Source: Novosphingobium sp. AP12
GTDB taxonomy: Bacteria > Pseudomonadota > Alphaproteobacteria > Sphingomonadales > Sphingomonadaceae
NCBI RefSeq assembly: GCF_000281975.1
Contig: NZ_AKKE01000065.1
Coordinates: forward strand, 1 to 64,000
Reading direction: 5' to 3'
Length of the DNA: 64,000 nucleotides
Shown: piece after piece, positions 8,205 to 15,574 of the stretch
How positions within the stretch are numbered: position 1 is the first letter of the stretch
Layout: each line of letters starts with the position of its first letter
Made by a program: the position numbers and the translations under genes
The notes under the pieces: model-generated
Database searches by the model: none
What the model was told of the DNA's origin: nothing
What the model saw: only the letters and a program-made list of their open reading frames with translations

Positions 8205-9143
8205 ATGGCACTCAGCTTCTTCTGGAACCTCTTGACGACGTCGCCGGCGGATCGCCGGCGCGCCGAATGGGGCGATGGCGACCGCGCCTGGGCCCCCGCC
8301 CGCGACGCCGCCAGCCGTCGCCTCCAGATCAACCACTACGACTACCTCACGCAGGTTGCCCGCGTCGCCGAACTGACCGGCTTCGATGGCCTGGTCATTC
8401 CGGACGAGCCGGACGGCGAGGAGCCCTGGATCGTGACCGGGACGCTGCTGCGCGAGACGCGGCGGCTGGAACTCGTCACCGCCGTCGCGCCGGGCTCCGC
8501 CTCGGGGGTCTACCATGCCAAGATGGCGTCGAGCGTGCAGCGCTTCTCGGGTGACCGGCAGGGCTGGCTGATCGATGGCGTGCGCGGTCTGTCGGCCGGC
8601 GATCCGGTCGTGCCGCAGGACAGCCCCGTCCGTACCGGTGAACTGCTGACGCTGCTGGAGGGCCTGTGGGGAGACGGCCCGTTCGACCAGGATGGGGAGC
8701 ATTTCATCGTCGAGAAGGGCGGCCTCGGTGGACTGGTGAAGGGACGGCGCCGTCCGCCGGTGTGGCTGCGGCAGTCGGAGGCGCCCGGCGCGGACCTGCT
8801 TGCCCACGCCGAAGTGCTGCTGCTCGACGAGGCGAGGCCGGTCGATGCGCTGGCAGATCTCATAGCCGATGCGCGCCGGGCAAACCCCTCGCTGCGTATC
8901 GCCGCCTTGCTGCCGTTGCTCACCCGCGCCGAGGAGCGCGATGTGGCGGCGGAGACGGCATACCTCGCCCCGTCGCCGTCCACGCTAGTCGGCACTTACG
9001 ACACGGTGACTGAGAACCTGCGCGGGTTCGCCGCCGCCGGGCTCGACATCGCCGTGCTGTCCGCGCCCGATCAGGTCCGCGAGGTCCATATCGCGGGCGA
9101 GCAGATCATCGGCCGCTTCCGCGCCGTCGCCAACGCAGCCTGA
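8205..9143 (+). CDS. Short, divergent SsuD-like flavin-dependent monooxygenase
   Basis: A 312-aa luciferase-fold protein, about 70-90 residues shorter than its SsuD-like neighbours (360-403 aa). It keeps the N-terminal beta-strand pattern FFWNLLTT, the GFDGLVIPDEPDGEEPWIV segment that corresponds to the SsuD active-site loop, and a C-terminal VGTYDTVTENL block that aligns with the phosphate/flavin-binding end. The middle of the protein, normally GGSSEAA in this family, reads RQSEAPGA. A clear AAGGA precedes the ATG. It shares a promoter with the full-length SsuD-like gene 14 nt downstream. It may be an active short monooxygenase or a non-catalytic partner subunit, as in heterodimeric LuxA/LuxB; the sequence does not decide. 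Confidence 0.75.
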   Translation: MALSFFWNLLTTSPADRRRAEWGDGDRAWAPARDAASRRLQINHYDYLTQVARVAELTGFDGLVIPDEPDGEEPWIVTGTLLRETRRLELVTAVAPGSASGVYHAKMASSVQRFSGDRQGWLIDGVRGLSAGDPVVPQDSPVRTGELLTLLEGLWGDGPFDQDGEHFIVEKGGLGGLVKGRRRPPVWLRQSEAPGADLLAHAEVLLLDEARPVDALADLIADARRANPSLRIAALLPLLTRAEERDVAAETAYLAPSPSTLVGTYDTVTENLRGFAAAGLDIAVLSAPDQVREVHIAGEQIIGRFRAVANAA

Positions 9144-9157
9144 GGGAGGCCCGAACC

Positions 9158-10312
9158 ATGAGCATCGACTTCTACTGGCGCATCCCGACCCACGGGTGCA
9201 GCAGCTCCATCCGCGAACGCAGCTTCAACCGGGGCGACTGGTCGCCGCTCGCGCCGGGCAACCAGGCGCCGGGCCTCGCCAATGGCGAGCCGGACGGCAC
9301 CAGCTACCTCGACCACATGGCCGAGATCGCCCGCGCGGCGGAAATCTCGGGCTTCGTGGGCGGGTTGTTGCCCTCGTTCCCGATGACCGACGATCCCTGG
9401 GTCATCTCGGCGGCGCTGGCGCGGGCGACTAAGGCGTTCCGCTTCATGATCGCGTTCCAGCCGGGCTTCCTCGATCCCGTGCGCGCGGCGCGCATGTCGG
9501 CGAGCCTGCAGCGCGCCACCAACGGGCGCGTGGTCTACAACATCATCACCGGCGGCGGCGGACCCTCGCAGCGCTGGTGGGGCGATCCATTCCACCACGA
9601 CGACCGCTACGGACGCACCACCGAGTTCCTCGACGTGATGAAGGGCGTCTGGAAAGACGGCCCCTACACGCACAAGGGTCGTTTCTACGAGGTCGAGAAC
9701 GCCGCGCTGCCCCCGGCGCTGGCCAGCGAGGACCTACCGACGGTGTACTTCTCCGGCTCGTCCGAGGCGGCGTTGCAGTCAGCGGCGCGCCATGCGGACT
9801 ACTACCTGTCGTGGCTGGAACCCTTCGCGCAGCTCGCGCAGAAGTTCGAGCAGGTGAAAACCCGAACCGCCGAGATCGGGCGCGGCATCAAGTGCGCCAT
9901 CCGCGTAGAGGTCGTCGCCCGTCGCACCGAGGAGGAAGCCTGGCGCGAGATCGAGCTGGGCTTCGTCAACGTCAAGGCCGAGAGTCGTGAGGCGTTCGGC
10001 GGCCGCACCGGCGATTCCGTGGGCGTGCGGCGCCTGTCCGGGCTCGGCGTGGCGGACGCGCGGGACTACCGCGACCTCATCGTCTCGCCCAACGTCTGGG
10101 GCGGCTTCAGCCTGCTGCGTCCCGGCCCGGCGCTGGGCATCGTCGGCAGCTACGAGAACGTCGCGGCGCGGCTGGACGAGCTGATCGGGCTCGGTGCGGA
10201 TTCGTTCATCCTCGCCGCCACCCCGCATCTGGAAGAGGCCTACCGGGTGGGCGAGGAAGTGCTGCCGCTGCTGGGGCACTCGGCGGTGCAGCGGCTGGAA
10301 GCGGCGGAGTAA
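9158..10312 (+). CDS. SsuD-family FMNH2-dependent alkanesulfonate-type monooxygenase
   Basis: A 384-aa LLM-class monooxygenase close in length to E. coli SsuD (381 aa). It has the start pattern FYWRIPTHG (SsuD FWFLPTHG), NGRVVYNIITGG, HHDDRYGRTTEF, the flavin-site segment YFSGSSEAA, and the C-terminal VGSYENVAARLDELIGLGADSFILAATPHLEEAYRVGE. The family cleaves R-CH2-SO3- to an aldehyde and sulfite with FMNH2 and O2. The Arg of the SsuD IRLH segment is kept (IRVEVVARR) but the following His is Glu. It is the second gene of a two-gene operon with GAGGGAGG before its ATG, and a strong terminator follows. Confidence 0.88.
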   Translation: MSIDFYWRIPTHGCSSSIRERSFNRGDWSPLAPGNQAPGLANGEPDGTSYLDHMAEIARAAEISGFVGGLLPSFPMTDDPWVISAALARATKAFRFMIAFQPGFLDPVRAARMSASLQRATNGRVVYNIITGGGGPSQRWWGDPFHHDDRYGRTTEFLDVMKGVWKDGPYTHKGRFYEVENAALPPALASEDLPTVYFSGSSEAALQSAARHADYYLSWLEPFAQLAQKFEQVKTRTAEIGRGIKCAIRVEVVARRTEEEAWREIELGFVNVKAESREAFGGRTGDSVGVRRLSGLGVADARDYRDLIVSPNVWGGFSLLRPGPALGIVGSYENVAARLDELIGLGADSFILAATPHLEEAYRVGEEVLPLLGHSAVQRLEAAE

Positions 10313-10351
10313 GGCTTGGCGTTTTCCCGGACTTGATCCGGGAAGACGAAG

Positions 10352-10391
10352 AAAAACCCGGCGGGCCCGATCTGGTCCCGCCGGGTTTTTT
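10352..10391. terminator. Bidirectional rho-independent terminator between convergent operons
   Basis: An 11-bp GC-rich stem AACCCGGCGGG / CCCGCCGGGTT is flanked by an A-run on the left and a T6 run on the right. It can stop the SsuD-like gene (+) and the SsuABC-type operon (-). A second small repeat, TCCCGG...CCGGGA, lies just before it. Confidence 0.9.
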
Positions 10392-10413
10392 CGTCGGCCG
10401 AAGCTCTCGGGCG

Positions 10414-11478
10414 CTACTTCGCCTCGGTCCACCAGCCTTCGAGCTTGAGGTCGCGGATCGCCTGGTCGACGTACTTGCGCTCGATCAGCTTCGAGACGTC
10501 CACCTTGGTGCGCGTCAGCCCGGTCCGCGAGGCATAGTCCGACACGAAGTCGAAGTGATCCTGGATCGCCGGGTAGGGCAGCGGCGAATAGCGCTCGCGC
10601 CAGGGCAGGGGGTTGTTGTCCGAATCCTTGATGACCGCGTCGAGCGGGGTGCCGCCAAGCGTGCCCCACGACAGCACGGTGGCGCGGTTCTTCTCGTCGC
10701 TGGACCAGCGGGCCTGCCGCACGAAGGCGTTCACGACAATCTGCACCACGTCGGGATGGGCGTCGAGGAAGGCCTTGCGGGCGAAGGTGCCAGCCATCAT
10801 CTTCCAGCTCTCCGGCGCATCGGCCGTGGACCACAGGATGCGGGCGAGGCCCTTTTCCTGAAGGACGTAGGCTTCGGCCTGGATCAGCACGATCGCGTCG
10901 ACCTTGCCGCTGGTGAGGGCGGCCTGCCCGGCGACGGCGTTGACGTTGATGATCTTGAAGTCGCCCAGCGTCATGCCCTGCGACTGGACGTAGCGTGCAA
11001 AGCCCGCTTCCCACGGCCGGCCGCGATGGAGCGCGATGCGCTTGCCCTTGAGATCGCGCAGCGTGCGTGCGGTGGACCCGTCTCCGACCGCCAGGTAGAT
11101 GTTCGAGCCCGTCCGGCTCGGCACGACGAGGCGCAGGTCGACGCCTCCGGCCATTGCGATGACCGAGGGCAGGTCGCCATAGGCCGCCATGTCGATGGTC
11201 CTGGCTGCAAAGCCCTCGTTCACCACCGGGCCGCCGACCGATGCCGGGACCGGCACCCAGCGGGCCTTCCAGCCCTTCTTGGCCAGTTCGGCATCGAGCC
11301 AGCCGTCCTGCTGGATCTGGTTGAGACCACCGATGAACTCGTTCTTCCCGTCCTTGGGCGAGACGATGCCGGCGATGTCGACCACCTTCTCGTCCGGTTC
11401 TCCGCTGCCGGTGGAGCAGGCGGCCGCCAGGGCGAACAGGGGAAGCAGCAGGGCCAGGACCTTGCGACCGTGAATCAT
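10414..11478 (-). CDS. SsuA-like lipoprotein substrate-binding protein
   Basis: A 354-aa ABC binding protein of the nitrate/sulfonate/taurine group. It begins with a lipoprotein signal (cleavage before Cys21 in LAAACS), then has the type-II binding fold with GWLDAELAKKGW, VNEGFAARTIDMAAYGDLPSV and LKGKRIALHRGRPWE. Unlike the five DszB-like proteins in the window it is exported. It is the last gene of a permease-permease-ATPase-binding protein operon with a sigma-54 promoter at 13952-13967. The start at 11478 gives the signal peptide; the longer frame would overlap the ATPase gene. Sulfonate or sulfate-ester binding is inferred from neighbours. Confidence 0.85.
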   Translation of the reverse strand: MIHGRKVLALLLPLFALAAACSTGSGEPDEKVVDIAGIVSPKDGKNEFIGGLNQIQQDGWLDAELAKKGWKARWVPVPASVGGPVVNEGFAARTIDMAAYGDLPSVIAMAGGVDLRLVVPSRTGSNIYLAVGDGSTARTLRDLKGKRIALHRGRPWEAGFARYVQSQGMTLGDFKIINVNAVAGQAALTSGKVDAIVLIQAEAYVLQEKGLARILWSTADAPESWKMMAGTFARKAFLDAHPDVVQIVVNAFVRQARWSSDEKNRATVLSWGTLGGTPLDAVIKDSDNNPLPWRERYSPLPYPAIQDHFDFVSDYASRTGLTRTKVDVSKLIERKYVDQAIRDLKLEGWWTEAK

Positions 11479-11506
11479 GATGTGAATGCTCCGAAAAAGG
11501 AGGGGA

Positions 11507-12358
11507 TCAGCCGCGGGGGCGTCCGGGGAAAGTGACCAGCGTGCCATCGTCCTCGCGCGGTTCGCGGGTGAGTTCGGCGAGAATTTCGTCCTTGAGGCGG
11601 TGCAGCAACGGCGAGGCGCGGTCGCGCGGGTGCGGCAGGTCGACATCGACGATGCGGGCGATGCGGCCCGGTCGCGGCGACATCACCACGACGCGGTCCC
11701 CGAGGAACAGCGCCTCGTCGACGTCGTGCGTGACCATGATCATCGTCGTGCCCGCCTCCATCCAGATGCGCTGGAGTTCGGCCTGCACCTTGACGCGGGT
11801 CAGCGCGTCGAGCGCGCCGAGCGGTTCGTCGAGCGCCAGCACCTTGGGCTCGTTCGCCAGCGCGCGGGCGATCGCGGCGCGCTGCGCCATGCCGCCCGAA
11901 AGCTGGTGCGGATAGGCATCGCCGAAGTCCGACAGGCCGACGAGCGCGAGGTGTTCGGAGATCACGCGCTCGCGTCGGTCGCGCGGCAGCTTCTGGTTGA
12001 GCAGCGCGACCTCGACGTTCTTGGCGACCGTCATCCATGGGAACAGGCGGTGGTCCTGGAAGACGAGGCCGCGTTCGAGCCCGGTGCCGGCGACGCGGGT
12101 ATCGTCGAGCCGGATTTCGCCGTCGTAGTCGGTGTCGAGGCCGACGATCAGGCGCAGCAGCGTGGACTTGCCGCAGCCCGAGGGTCCGACGATGCTGACG
12201 AACTCGCCGGGGCGGATCGACAGGTTGATGTCGTCGAGCACGGTCATCGCCTTGCCACCCATGGCATAGCGCTTGGACAGGCCCGAGATGCGCACGGCGC
12301 CGGTCCGGCGCGCGGCCTTGTCGGTGGCGGGACCGCGAAGGGGTCGATGGTCGGTCAT
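11507..12358 (-). CDS. SsuB-like ABC transporter ATPase
   Basis: A 283-aa ATPase of the nitrate/sulfonate/taurine importer family. Walker A is GPSGCGKST, the Q-loop is in LVFQDHRLFPW, the signature is LSGGMAQRAAIARAL, Walker B is VLALDEPLGALD and the H-loop is VTHDVDEAL. The family-typical EPLGALDALTR run is intact, so it should be active. It follows the permease gene at 12369 by 10 nt. Confidence 0.9.
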   Translation of the reverse strand: MTDHRPLRGPATDKAARRTGAVRISGLSKRYAMGGKAMTVLDDINLSIRPGEFVSIVGPSGCGKSTLLRLIVGLDTDYDGEIRLDDTRVAGTGLERGLVFQDHRLFPWMTVAKNVEVALLNQKLPRDRRERVISEHLALVGLSDFGDAYPHQLSGGMAQRAAIARALANEPKVLALDEPLGALDALTRVKVQAELQRIWMEAGTTMIMVTHDVDEALFLGDRVVVMSPRPGRIARIVDVDLPHPRDRASPLLHRLKDEILAELTREPREDDGTLVTFPGRPRG

Positions 12359-12368
12359 GAAGGTGTCC

Positions 12369-13136
12369 CTACTTTGCGGTGGCCGGCTGCCAGCGCAGCA
12401 GGCGGGTGCGGAGCAGCGCGAAAAGCTGGTTGAGCGTGAAGCCCATGACGCCGACGCAGGCGACGCAGACGAGCACGATGTCGGTGCGGGCGGCGACCTG
12501 CGCGGCCATCATCTCGGTGCCGAGCCCGGCGCTGGCGCTGAACAGCAGCTCGACGCCGATGGTGGCGATCCACGCGAAGGCGAGCGCCTGCGAGATGCCG
12601 GTGAAGATCAGCGGCAGCGCGCTCGGCCAGGCGATCATGCGCAGGGATTGGCTACGGGTGAAGCCGTAGAGGCGCCCGACCTCGGCATAGCGCTGCTCGA
12701 TCGCCTGCATGCCCTTCTGGGTGTTGAGCACGGTCGGGTAGAAGGCGGAGAGCGAGACCAGCAGCAGCTTGGCGCCGTCGCCGTTGCCGAACCACAGCGC
12801 GACCAGCGGCAGCCAGCCGAGGATCGGCACCTGCCGCATGACCGTGATGAGCGGCGATGCGGTGCGGTCGAGCACGCGCGACAGGCCGGTCGCCACGCCC
12901 GCGACGATGCCGATGGTGCCGCCGATCAGCAGCGCCGTCAGGGCGCGTTGCAGGCTGGCCCCGGCGTGGAGCGCGAGGCGCCCGTCCGCGAGCATCTCAA
13001 GAAAGCTGCGGGCGATCTGTTCGAGCGGGGCGAAGGCGTAGGCGTGGCCCAGCCCCTGCCGCGATTCCCATTCCCACCAGCCCAGCACCAGCGCCGGAAA
13101 CGCCAGGGCGAGCGCGAACGATGCGAGACGTTTCAT
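12369..13136 (-). CDS. SsuC-like ABC transporter permease (second of pair)
   Basis: A 255-aa inner-membrane permease with an N-terminal hydrophobic segment and the BPD_transp_1 core. The coupling-helix region reads YAEVGRLYGFTRSQSLRMIAWPSALP, the family EAA loop. It overlaps the upstream permease gene by 4 nt (ATGA), so the two are probably made together as a heterodimeric channel. Confidence 0.88.
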   Translation of the reverse strand: MKRLASFALALAFPALVLGWWEWESRQGLGHAYAFAPLEQIARSFLEMLADGRLALHAGASLQRALTALLIGGTIGIVAGVATGLSRVLDRTASPLITVMRQVPILGWLPLVALWFGNGDGAKLLLVSLSAFYPTVLNTQKGMQAIEQRYAEVGRLYGFTRSQSLRMIAWPSALPLIFTGISQALAFAWIATIGVELLFSASAGLGTEMMAAQVAARTDIVLVCVACVGVMGFTLNQLFALLRTRLLRWQPATAK

Positions 13137-13915
13137 GCGGTCCTCCAGCGGGAAAGGTGGCGCTCGACGCGGACCATCGAGTTGTCGAGCAGGAAGCCGA
13201 TCAGGCCGGTTACGAAGACGCCCGCCAGCACCACGTCGATCTGGAACAGCTGGCGCCCCATCTCCATCATCTGGCCGAGCCCGCTGTCGGCCGCGAGCAG
13301 TTCGGCGGCGACCAGCGAGAGCCAGCCGCGCGTCAGGCCGAGGCGCAGGCCGGTCAGGACCTGCGGCACGGTGGCGGGCAGGATGAGGCGCACGAGGAAC
13401 GGCGCGGTCGGCATGCGGTAAAGGCGCGCGACCTCGCGGTGGCTTTCCGGGATGTCGCGCACGGCATCGTGCGTGGCGAGGGCGGAGGGGAAGAAGCTGG
13501 CCATCGCGACGACGACGATCTTGAAGCTGTCCTCGACGTCGAAGAACAGGATCAGCAGCGGGATGAAGGCGATCACCGGCACCTGCCGCACGCAGCTGAA
13601 CGTCGGCCAGAGCAGCCGGTGGACATTGCGCGAGAGCGCCATCGCCGCGCCGGTGGAGACCCCGATGACGCTGCCGACGAGGAAACCGCTGGCGAGCCGG
13701 TAGAGGCTTGCCGAAAGATGCCGCGCCAGTTCGCCGTCGGACGCGAGCGCCAGCAGCGTGGCGCCAACCTGTTCGAGCGGAACCAGCACCTGCCGGGGCC
13801 AGATGCCGCTCAGCGCGGCGATTTCCCAGAGGATGAGGATGCCCGCGATCGGCGCGATCCGGATGGCCATGGCGGGCAGGCGGGATGGCGCTGGTCCACG
13901 GCTTGGCATTGGCAT
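13133..13915 (-). CDS. SsuC-like ABC transporter permease (first of pair)
   Basis: A 260-aa permease of the nitrate/sulfonate/taurine family with several hydrophobic helices and the EAA-type loop HREVARLYRMPTAPFLVRLILPATVP. It is the first gene of the four-gene SsuCCBA-type operon. AGGAG lies about 9 nt upstream of the ATG at 13915, and the sigma-54 promoter is 37 nt upstream. Most Ssu systems use one SsuC as a homodimer, so a two-permease set is less usual. Confidence 0.88.
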   Translation of the reverse strand: MPMPSRGPAPSRLPAMAIRIAPIAGILILWEIAALSGIWPRQVLVPLEQVGATLLALASDGELARHLSASLYRLASGFLVGSVIGVSTGAAMALSRNVHRLLWPTFSCVRQVPVIAFIPLLILFFDVEDSFKIVVVAMASFFPSALATHDAVRDIPESHREVARLYRMPTAPFLVRLILPATVPQVLTGLRLGLTRGWLSLVAAELLAADSGLGQMMEMGRQLFQIDVVLAGVFVTGLIGFLLDNSMVRVERHLSRWRTA

Positions 13916-13951
13916 TGCGGATGACTCCTGTCGCAGTCGTGCTGGTATTTG

Positions 13952-13967
13952 AGCAAGGTCCGTGCCA
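13952..13967 (-). promoter_or_regulatory. Sigma-54 promoter for the SsuCCBA-type transporter operon
   Basis: The minus strand reads TGGCACGGACCTTGCT, a full consensus match with correct spacing, 37 nt before the permease start. Confidence 0.85.
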
Positions 13968-14015
13968 GTCGGCGGCGCGGGCCGAGGTCGGGCGGCTGTC
14001 CGGGCGCAGCTGGCG

Positions 14016-14026
14016 AAATCTGCACA
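14016..14026 (-). promoter_or_regulatory. Candidate activator site TGTGCAGATTT
   Basis: On the minus strand this matches the recurring 11-bp element in nine of eleven positions (TGTGCAGAT + TT). It lies about 50-60 bp upstream of the -24 box at 13967. Confidence 0.3.
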
Positions 14027-14087
14027 GCGGCTGCAGCGATACGGCCAAAGCGTTGCGCAGGGCCGCCTTGTGCAATAGGCGCTGCGC

Positions 14088-14417
14088 ATGAACTGGCTCT
14101 ACCTGATCGCGGCCATCGGCTTCGAAGTCGTGGCGACTTCGGCGCTCAAGGCGACCGACGGCTTCACTCGCCTGGTGCCCACGGCGCTGACCGTCACGTG
14201 TTATATCGCGGCGTTCTTCTGCCTTTCGGTGGCGCTGCGGACGATCCCGATGGGGGTGGCCTATGCGATCTGGTCGGGGATCGGCATCGTCGCGATCTCG
14301 ATCATCGGCCTGGTGCTCTACCGCCAGACGCTGGACGGGCCGGCGCTCGCCGGGATTGGGCTGATCCTGGCGGGCACGCTGGTCATCAACCTGTTTTCAG
14401 GAGCGGCGCCGCACTGA
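14088..14417 (+). CDS. Small multidrug resistance (SMR, EmrE-like) efflux protein
   Basis: A 109-aa, four-helix SMR protein. The membrane-embedded Glu of helix 1 is present in IAAIGFEVVATSALK (Glu13), and the AYAIWSGIGIVAIS segment carries the Trp typical of the quaternary-ammonium (Qac) subtype rather than the guanidinium (Gdx/SugE) subtype. It acts in the inner membrane as a dual-topology dimer exchanging cations for protons. The gene is divergent from the SsuCCBA operon, and its end overlaps the convergent MFS gene by 32 bp. A link to choline from the adjacent BetC operon is possible but speculative. Confidence 0.9.
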   Translation: MNWLYLIAAIGFEVVATSALKATDGFTRLVPTALTVTCYIAAFFCLSVALRTIPMGVAYAIWSGIGIVAISIIGLVLYRQTLDGPALAGIGLILAGTLVINLFSGAAPH

Positions 14418-15570
14418 TCCTTGCGCGGTCGAAACGCGCCGCCAGCGGCCAGGCGGTCGCGGTGGCGAGGATGCAGGCGACGAGGCCCAGCGGCCCGATC
14501 GGTTGATAGCCGCCGAATCCTTGCGCGATGAAGCCCGCGCCCAGCGAGCCGAGCGACTGGAACAGCAGCCACGTGCCGGTGGTCATCACCGCCAGCCTCC
14601 CGGTGGCGTCGGCCGAATAGGCAAGGCCGAGCAGCAGCGGATAGGTGATGAACCACGAGACGTTGTAGAGGATCAGCGCCGCGCCGAAGAAGCGCGGATC
14701 GGTAACCGTCGTCAGCAGCGCGCAGGCCAGCCCGCAGGCGCCGAGCGCCAGCGCCAATGGCGTGACACGCGGAAGGCGCGCGACCACGGCGACAAGGGCG
14801 AGGTTGCCCAGCGCGCTCAGCAGGGTGGCGAGGCTCTGGTAGCGGCCGAAGGCGGTGGCGGGCAGGCCGATGGCATGCGCGGCGCGCTCCATGAACGGCC
14901 AGATCGCGAGGCTGCCGAAAGCGAACAACGCCATCGCCACGAGCACGCGCCAGCCATCGGCACCGATCGGCGCGCGGGGCGGGCTAGCCGCCGTCTGGGC
15001 GGCAGGAACCACACGGTCTGGCGGTAGCAGCAGGGTACCGATGCCGAGCACGGCGGAGAGGCCGGCGAGCGCCACGAACATGCCTGCGACGCCGTGGCTG
15101 ACCCCCACGATCGGCAGGCCGATGTTGACGGCGGCGAACAGCACCGTCTGCACCGCGATCCCGGCCGAGATCGCGCGGGCCGGGTGGGCGGTGCGCCCCG
15201 CCGCGAGGTTGACCGCGCTGTTCATAAGGCCGAACCCGAAGCCGGTGGCCACACGCCCCGCCAGCAGCGGCAGGTACAGCGCAAACCCGGCCGAGGCCGC
15301 CTGCGCCGCGACGACCAGCACGGTCGCGACGATCGCCAGGGTGCGCGCGCTCGTCGCCTGCGCGCGAGGCGCGACGAGGAACATGGCGGCGGCATAGGCG
15401 AGCGTCTCGGCCATGCTCCACGCGCCCATCTGGACGGGCGTGAAGCCGTAGCGGTCGATCAGCCCGCCCACGAGGTAGGTGGTGAAGTTGTTGCCGATAT
15501 GCGCCGCGCCGGTCGCCGCGCCGATAGCGGCGACAGTCAGGGCGAACGACTTGCGCGGCGCATCGCTCAT
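14386..15570 (-). CDS. Major facilitator superfamily transporter
   Basis: A 394-aa MFS protein of about 12 helices (hydrophobic blocks from TVAAIGAATGAAHIG to LGLVACILATATAWP). The loop after helix 2 is not the canonical GxxxDRxGRR. It is the last gene of a betC / TonB receptor / MFS operon, starting 4 nt after the receptor stop. The start at 15570 (MSDAPRK) is used because the longer frame lies in the receptor gene. The context suggests inner-membrane transport of a sulfate ester or its alcohol product; the substrate is not identifiable from sequence. Confidence 0.8.
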   Translation of the reverse strand: MSDAPRKSFALTVAAIGAATGAAHIGNNFTTYLVGGLIDRYGFTPVQMGAWSMAETLAYAAAMFLVAPRAQATSARTLAIVATVLVVAAQAASAGFALYLPLLAGRVATGFGFGLMNSAVNLAAGRTAHPARAISAGIAVQTVLFAAVNIGLPIVGVSHGVAGMFVALAGLSAVLGIGTLLLPPDRVVPAAQTAASPPRAPIGADGWRVLVAMALFAFGSLAIWPFMERAAHAIGLPATAFGRYQSLATLLSALGNLALVAVVARLPRVTPLALALGACGLACALLTTVTDPRFFGAALILYNVSWFITYPLLLGLAYSADATGRLAVMTTGTWLLFQSLGSLGAGFIAQGFGGYQPIGPLGLVACILATATAWPLAARFDRARISAAPLLKTG

Positions 15571-15574
15571 CAGG

